The notes beneath the pieces were generated by a model. That model was not told the origin of the DNA. It saw only the letters and a program-made list of their open reading frames with translations, and searched no databases. Below, piece by piece: positions 7,555 through 11,256 of a stretch of 11,256 nt of DNA (positions are counted from its first letter, which is position 1; each line of letters starts with the position of its first letter). Position numbers and translations under genes: made by a program. This DNA comes from Actinobacteria bacterium UBA7398 (GTDB lineage: Bacteria > Actinomycetota > Actinomycetes > Nanopelagicales > Nanopelagicaceae): contig DKNC01000072.1 in the NCBI GenBank assembly GCA_002470135.1, forward strand, positions 1 through 11,256, given 5' to 3'.

Positions 7555-9004
7555 TCCACGGGGATTTTTAAAGACAGCACGCGAAACTCCAAAACGCAGA
7601 CCAATCGATGTTCGGATTCAAGATTGGCGTGAAGTTTACGAAGCCCAAGATTTTGCGGTACTACAAAAACAAGCGAGTCGATGTATGGATTGCGGGATAC
7701 CTTTCTGTCATGAAGGTTGCCCACTTGGGAATCTAATTCCAGAGTGGAATGATTTAATTTGGCGGGATGAAAAATCCGAAGCGATGGATCGCTTACACGC
7801 AACAAATAACTTTCCAGAATTTACCGGGAGATTATGCCCAGCACCCTGCGAAACTGCGTGTGTATTAGGAATAAATGCGGATCCAGTAACGATTAAACAA
7901 GTGGAATTACGCATTGTCGAAGAAGCATTTGGTAATGGAATAGTTAAACCGCTCGCACCAGATCGCTTAAGCGGTAAAACCGTCGCGGTAATCGGCTCTG
8001 GACCAGCAGGATTAGCCGCCGCGCAACAGCTAACCAGGGCTGGCCACACTGTAGTTGTCTACGAACGAGCCGAAAAAGTTGGTGGGTTGCTACGTTATGG
8101 AATTCCAGAATTCAAAATGGAAAAATCTGTAATTGACCGGAGAATTTCGCAGATGGAGAAAGAGGGCACTCGATTTCGTACCGGCGTAAATGTCGGGGTA
8201 GATGTTACTGCAGCTTCGATGCGGTCAAAATACGATGCAATCGTGATTGCCGTCGGCGCAACTAAATGGCGAGATTTGGCAATTCCAGGTCGGGAGTTAA
8301 GCGGCATTCACCAAGCTATGGAATTTTTACCATGGGGAAATAAACAAGCGTTAAACGAATTAGCCGAGACACCTTTAATAAATGCTGCAGGTAAGAATGT
8401 AATTATTTTAGGTGGTGGCGATACTGGCGCAGATTGCTTAGGAACCGCAATTCGCCAAGGCGCAGCTAGCGTTACCCAAATAGAAATTATGGCGCGTCCA
8501 ACCGAAGAACGCCCATCATCACAACCATGGCCAACCTACCCAATGATTTACCGAGTTAGTAGCGCACACGAAGAAGCGGGCGAACGACTGTATGCAATTT
8601 CTACTGAAGCATTTATCGGTGACCAAAGCGGCAATTTAACTGCGTTAAAAATTGTGGAAACTAAATTTGTAGATGGAAAATTTGAAAAAATTCCAGGCAC
8701 TGAACGTGACTTGAAAGCTGATTTAGTGTTCTTAGCGATGGGCTTTACTGGGCCAGAGCAGAACGAATTTATAAAAGATTTACACGTGACTATTGATGAT
8801 CGTGGAAACATTAAAAGAGATGCAAAGTTCGCCAGCGATGTCGATGGCGTATTTGTTTGTGGCGATGCCGGCAGAGGGCAATCGCTAATTGTTTGGGCAA
8901 TTGCTGAGGGGCGCAGCGCCGCCGCTGCAGTAGATGAATTCTTGGTAGGTCGAACGCAATTACCTGCTCCAATTGCGCCAACCGATCGTTCGCTGACTAT
9001 TTAG
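7547..9004 (+). CDS. gltD: Glutamate synthase (NADPH) small subunit
   Basis: GltD (485 aa) takes electrons from NADPH through FAD and iron-sulfur clusters to the GltB FMN. The N-terminal Fer4-like domain has the cysteine set C46, C49, C54, C58 and then C97, C101, C105, which build two [4Fe-4S] clusters in this family. The FAD fold starts at G-S-G-P-A-G (150-155). The NADPH fold is marked by I-L-G-G-G-D-T-G (287-294). The second FAD segment includes G-V-F-V-C-G-D-A-G-R-G-Q-S (434-446). The ATG lies 8 nt inside the end of gltB, with an excellent GGAGG (7536-7540) six bases upstream, so this start is firm and translation is probably coupled. Equal production of the two subunits fits the heterodimeric core of the enzyme. 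The related PreT/DPD proteins are excluded by the neighbouring gltB. Confidence 0.97.
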   Translation: MGDPRGFLKTARETPKRRPIDVRIQDWREVYEAQDFAVLQKQASRCMDCGIPFCHEGCPLGNLIPEWNDLIWRDEKSEAMDRLHATNNFPEFTGRLCPAPCETACVLGINADPVTIKQVELRIVEEAFGNGIVKPLAPDRLSGKTVAVIGSGPAGLAAAQQLTRAGHTVVVYERAEKVGGLLRYGIPEFKMEKSVIDRRISQMEKEGTRFRTGVNVGVDVTAASMRSKYDAIVIAVGATKWRDLAIPGRELSGIHQAMEFLPWGNKQALNELAETPLINAAGKNVIILGGGDTGADCLGTAIRQGAASVTQIEIMARPTEERPSSQPWPTYPMIYRVSSAHEEAGERLYAISTEAFIGDQSGNLTALKIVETKFVDGKFEKIPGTERDLKADLVFLAMGFTGPEQNEFIKDLHVTIDDRGNIKRDAKFASDVDGVFVCGDAGRGQSLIVWAIAEGRSAAAAVDEFLVGRTQLPAPIAPTDRSLTI

Positions 9005-9031
9005 TCAATTATTAAAGATAGAATAGCTACC
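9005..9031 (+). promoter_or_regulatory. Candidate leaderless promoter of pyk
   Basis: The 27-nt gap between gltD and pyk contains TAGAAT at 9019-9024, a good match to the TATAAT/TAnnnT -10 box. Its end is seven bases before the pyk ATG (9032), so RNA should start at or within a couple of bases of the A of ATG. No purine-rich ribosome site lies in front of the ATG, which fits a leaderless mRNA, a common arrangement in actinobacteria. The -35 is weak: CTGACT at 8993-8998 sits about 20 nt upstream, inside the gltD end. Readthrough from gltBD is also possible, as no terminator is seen. Confidence 0.45.
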
Positions 9032-10471
9032 ATGCGTCGAGCCAAAATTGTTTGCACGATGGGACCCGCAGTTTCAACCCCGGATAAAATCACAGCGCTA
9101 ATTCAGGCCGGAATGAATGTGGCTAGGTTAAATCTTTCGCATGGCGGCTATGAAGAGCATAAGAGCGCTTACGATTTAGTTAGAGCTGCGGCGCTAAAAG
9201 CTGGTCAACCAGTCGCAATCCTGGTGGATTTACAAGGGCCAAAAATACGATTGGCAAAATTTAAAGATGGCCCACACTTACTAGCGCGCGGTGATATTTT
9301 TACGATCACCACCGATGATGTTGAAGGCACCAAAGAATTGGTAGGGACTACTTTCAAAAACCTGCCCGGAGATTGCAAACCTGGCGATCGAATTTTAATT
9401 GACGATGGCAAGGTTACGGTAGAAGTTATTAAAGTTGATGGAAACAACGTCGTAACCAAAGTAATCGAAGCTGGCGTTGTTAGTAACAATAAAGGCATTA
9501 ATCTCCCCGGTGTAGCAGTCTCGGTCCCAGCAATGTCTGAAAAGGATGTCGACGATTTAAAATGGGGTTTGAAAATGGGTGCGGATTTTATTGCGCTCTC
9601 ATTTGTACGATCCGCAAAAGATATCTTCGATGTACATAAAATTATGGATGAAGTAGGGAGACGAATTCCGGTAATCGCAAAAATTGAAAAACCGCAAGCT
9701 GTCGCAAATTTGGAAGAGATAGTTGCAGCTTTTGATGGCATCATGGTGGCACGCGGTGATCTCGGTGTTGAGATGCCAATTGAAGATGTTCCGATGGTGC
9801 AAAAGCGATGCATCACCTTAGCCCGCGAGTCAGCTAAGCCAGTAATCGTCGCAACTCAAATGTTGGACTCAATGATTCTTAATTCAAGACCTACCAGGGC
9901 TGAAGCATCCGATTGCGCGAATGCAGTACTAGATGGCGCTGATGCATTAATGCTTTCTGGTGAAACTAGCGTGGGGGAATTCGCAATTGAAGCGGTTGAA
10001 ACTATGTCGCGAATTATTGAAAAGACTGAAACAGATGCGCTAGATCTAATTCCAGCTTTGAAGCACAACCCTCGAACCAAGGGTGGCGCAATCACTAAGG
10101 CGGCAGCTGATGTGGGTGCGATCATCGGAGCTCGGTTTCTCGTAACTTTTACGCAAAGTGGGGATTCAGCTCGTCGAATGTCGCGGCTCCGCTCGCCAAT
10201 TCCAATTATGGCTTTTACCCCTGAAATTGGGACATATAACCAGATGGCACTTTCGTGGGGGATTGAACCGATGATTACACCGGTTGTCGCGACGACCGAT
10301 GCGATGGTCAAACAGTGCGATACCTTATTAATAGCAACCGGTCGCGTGAAAATTGGCGAACAAGTAATGATTGTTGCTGGCTCACCTCCCGGAATTCCGG
10401 GCTCAACAAATGCGATGCGGGTTCATAAGATTGGTGATGCCGTTGGCGGCGCAGCTCCCGCTTATCGGTAA
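9032..10471 (+). CDS. pyk: Pyruvate kinase
   Basis: Pyruvate kinase (479 aa, normal length) makes ATP and pyruvate from phosphoenolpyruvate and ADP, the last step of glycolysis. The N-terminus (M-R-R-A-K-I-V-C-T-M-G-P-A) is the usual family start. Substrate- and metal-binding residues are visible: R32 and N34 in A-R-L-N-L-S-H-G; D66 to R73 in the D-L-Q-G-P-K-I-R motif; K217 and E219 in I-A-K-I-E-K-P; D243 in A-R-G-D-L-G; T275 in V-A-T-Q-M. The B domain lies at about 71-165, and the C-terminal allosteric domain occupies roughly 345-479. It lacks the extra C-terminal PEP-utiliser-like domain of some Bacillus enzymes. The ATG has no ribosome site but a -10 box directly upstream (see the promoter entry). 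Effector specificity and potassium dependence were not determined. Confidence 0.97.
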   Translation: MRRAKIVCTMGPAVSTPDKITALIQAGMNVARLNLSHGGYEEHKSAYDLVRAAALKAGQPVAILVDLQGPKIRLAKFKDGPHLLARGDIFTITTDDVEGTKELVGTTFKNLPGDCKPGDRILIDDGKVTVEVIKVDGNNVVTKVIEAGVVSNNKGINLPGVAVSVPAMSEKDVDDLKWGLKMGADFIALSFVRSAKDIFDVHKIMDEVGRRIPVIAKIEKPQAVANLEEIVAAFDGIMVARGDLGVEMPIEDVPMVQKRCITLARESAKPVIVATQMLDSMILNSRPTRAEASDCANAVLDGADALMLSGETSVGEFAIEAVETMSRIIEKTETDALDLIPALKHNPRTKGGAITKAAADVGAIIGARFLVTFTQSGDSARRMSRLRSPIPIMAFTPEIGTYNQMALSWGIEPMITPVVATTDAMVKQCDTLLIATGRVKIGEQVMIVAGSPPGIPGSTNAMRVHKIGDAVGGAAPAYR

Positions 10472-10485
10472 TTAACGTTTTCGTA

Positions 10486-10514
10486 TTCGCACAAAGGCGC
10501 GACTTCCTTATACT
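10486..10514 (+). promoter_or_regulatory. Candidate promoter for the tRNA (and pdtaR)
   Basis: TTCGCA (10486-10491, four of six matches to TTGACA) is followed after exactly 17 nt by TATACT (10509-10514, five of six matches to TATAAT). RNA would start near 10520-10522, about 17 nt before the tRNA, leaving a short 5' leader for RNase P removal. The promoter lies in the 66-nt gap after pyk. No other good promoter is seen before the response regulator, so this one may drive both the tRNA and that gene. Confidence 0.55.
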
Positions 10515-10537
10515 TGCGCATAGCTTTTAAAGTTAAA

Positions 10538-10610
10538 GCCTCGGTACTCCAACGGTAGAGAGGGCAGTCTCAAACACTGCATAGTGTCGGTTCAAATCCG
10601 ACTCGAGGCA
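10538..10610 (+). tRNA. tRNA-Leu (anticodon CAA) with short variable loop
   Basis: A 73-nt cloverleaf. The acceptor stem is GCCTCGG (10538-10544) with TCGAGGC (10603-10609), seven pairs with one G-U. The D arm has a 3-bp stem CTC (10547-10549)/GAG (10560-10562) and loop CAACGGTAGA, which contains the GG-T-A-G-A common in tRNA-Leu. The anticodon stem GCAGT/ACTGC (10564-10568, 10576-10580) frames the loop CTCAAAC with anticodon CAA (10571-10573), reading UUG. The T arm is GTCGG-TTCAAAT-CCGAC (10586-10602). The discriminator is A73 (10610), as LeuRS requires, and CCA is not encoded. The variable region is only ATAGT (10581-10585), i.e. class I size, whereas bacterial tRNA-Leu is normally class II with a long arm. 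All stems are intact, so it looks functional. Leu identity rests on the anticodon, A73 and the D loop. Confidence 0.9.
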
Positions 10611-10611
10611 C

Positions 10612-11220
10612 ATGGACCCAGAGTTGCAACCAAGCGTCGAAAAATCTCGCGGTCGAATATTGGTCGCCGAAGATGAAGCGCTAATTAGATTAGATCTGGT
10701 TGAGATGTTAGTTGAAGCAGGATATGAAGTTGTTGGCGAAGCAAGTAATGGCGAAGAGGCAATTGCGTTAGCAGAAAAACATAAACCAGATTTAGCAATT
10801 CTCGATGTGAAAATGCCGATTCTTGACGGTATCTCAGCCGCTGAAAAAATAATCGCAATCTCACCGGTTTTAATGTTGACCGCATTCAGCCAGCGAGATT
10901 TAGTGGAACGGGCAAGAGATGCCGGCGCAATGGCATATGTTGTAAAGCCATTTTCAATCTCTGATTTAACGCCAGCGATTGAAATTGCAATTAGCCGCCA
11001 TCGCCAACTAAAAGCACTTGAAGCTGAAGTGGCAAATTTGTACGACCGGTTAGAGACCAGAAAGCTCATCGACCGCGCCAAGGGGATTTTGATGCAAGCC
11101 CTAAACCTCTCTGAACCTGAGTCTTTTACTTGGATCCAACGGGCTGCGATGGACCGGCGAATTTCCATGAAGGAAGTGGCCCAGGCAGTTATCTCCCCAG
11201 ATGCGGTACCAGATAATTAG
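10612..11220 (+). CDS. pdtaR: PdtaR-like ANTAR-domain response regulator
   Basis: A 202-residue two-component regulator: receiver domain (about 14-125) followed by a coiled linker and a C-terminal ANTAR RNA-binding domain (about 141-195). The receiver shows E20/D21, the phosphoacceptor D65 in I-L-D-V-K-M-P, T90 and K112 in V-K-P-F. ANTAR hallmarks are R-A-K-G-I-L-M (155-161) and W-I-Q-R-A-A-M-D-R-R (174-183). It closely resembles M. tuberculosis Rv1626/PdtaR, including A-F-S-Q-R-D-L-V-E-R-A-R-D-A-G-A-M-A-Y. ANTAR proteins bind paired hexaloop RNA hairpins and prevent transcription termination. The cognate PdtaS kinase is not in this window. The ATG is the first possible start: in this frame the upstream sequence meets TAG at 10582-10584, inside the tRNA. 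It begins one nucleotide after the tRNA ends, with only GAGG (10605-10608) of the acceptor stem as a too-close ribosome site. Confidence 0.95.
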   Translation: MDPELQPSVEKSRGRILVAEDEALIRLDLVEMLVEAGYEVVGEASNGEEAIALAEKHKPDLAILDVKMPILDGISAAEKIIAISPVLMLTAFSQRDLVERARDAGAMAYVVKPFSISDLTPAIEIAISRHRQLKALEAEVANLYDRLETRKLIDRAKGILMQALNLSEPESFTWIQRAAMDRRISMKEVAQAVISPDAVPDN

Positions 11221-11256
11221 CCGAAATTCCCGCTGAAAATTGGGAAAAGGGTTACC
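11221..11256. other. Downstream flank of pdtaR, nothing assigned
   Basis: The last 36 nt contain a weak inverted repeat, TTCCC (11227-11231) with GGGAA (11242-11246) around a 10-nt loop. It has no following T run, so I do not call it a terminator. No start of a further gene can be supported before the window ends. Confidence 0.4.

Noticed and set aside
9205..9816. 203-codon open frame on the minus strand opposite pyk
   Set aside because: It lies wholly inside a clearly functional pyruvate kinase, its protein is low-complexity Ser/Thr/Ile-rich with no recognisable motif, and it has no ribosome site of note. It is a reverse-frame shadow.
10547..10563. Alternative class I D-arm alignment (7-nt loop AACGGTA with a 4-bp stem)
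   Set aside because: It leaves two mismatches and a wobble in the D stem and an extra base before the anticodon stem. The 3-bp CTC/GAG alignment pairs perfectly and gives exactly one base at position 26.
10533..11168. 211-codon open frame on the minus strand opposite pdtaR and the tRNA
   Set aside because: It runs through an intact tRNA and a well-conserved response regulator. Its composition (Ser/Ala/Ile-rich) is that expected from antisense reading of this codon usage.
11227..11246. TTCCC...GGGAA hairpin after pdtaR as a terminator
   Set aside because: Five weak pairs with a large loop and no T run; the window ends too soon to judge further.

Overview
The window looks like a chromosomal segment from a streamlined actinobacterium, most likely a freshwater planktonic lineage of the acI/Nanopelagicales type. 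The evidence is an AT-leaning genome with A/T-rich third codon positions that still carries distinctly actinobacterial proteins: the small Trp-operon membrane protein, a PdtaR-type ANTAR response regulator very close to Mycobacterium Rv1626, and a large bacterial NADPH-type GltB. Spacing is very tight and no mobile elements are visible. The lineage is inferred from composition and protein resemblance; no search was run. All recognised genes are on the + strand.

Region 1 (1-2914) is probably one operon. It holds the C-terminal end of a Trp biosynthesis-associated membrane protein, a MauE/DoxX-like four-helix membrane protein with an extracytoplasmic CxC pair, a membrane-anchored DsbA-like thiol oxidoreductase (CPVC), prolipoprotein diacylglyceryl transferase (lgt), and a VIT1/CCC1-family Fe/Mn transporter. 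Junctions overlap by 4 nt and 1 nt or are separated by 9-42 nt. The middle three genes form a small envelope-protein maturation module: disulfide chemistry plus lipoprotein lipidation.

Region 2 (2915-9004) has a 119-nt gap with a candidate promoter, then gltB and gltD. These are the two subunits of NADPH glutamate synthase, overlapping by 8 nt, and they are the core of ammonium assimilation with glutamine synthetase. Region 3 (9005-10471) is pyruvate kinase, whose promoter lies so close to the start codon that the mRNA is probably leaderless.

Region 4 (10472-11256) holds a tRNA promoter, a tRNA with anticodon CAA (Leu, UUG codons) and, one nucleotide after the tRNA's last base, the start codon of a PdtaR-like RNA-binding response regulator. 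Two things stand out. The tRNA has the short 5-nt variable loop of a class I tRNA, whereas bacterial tRNA-Leu is normally class II with a long variable arm. The tRNA also directly abuts the regulator's AUG, so tRNA 3'-end maturation could itself create a nearly leaderless regulator mRNA. The last 36 nt after the regulator hold no gene that I can support.
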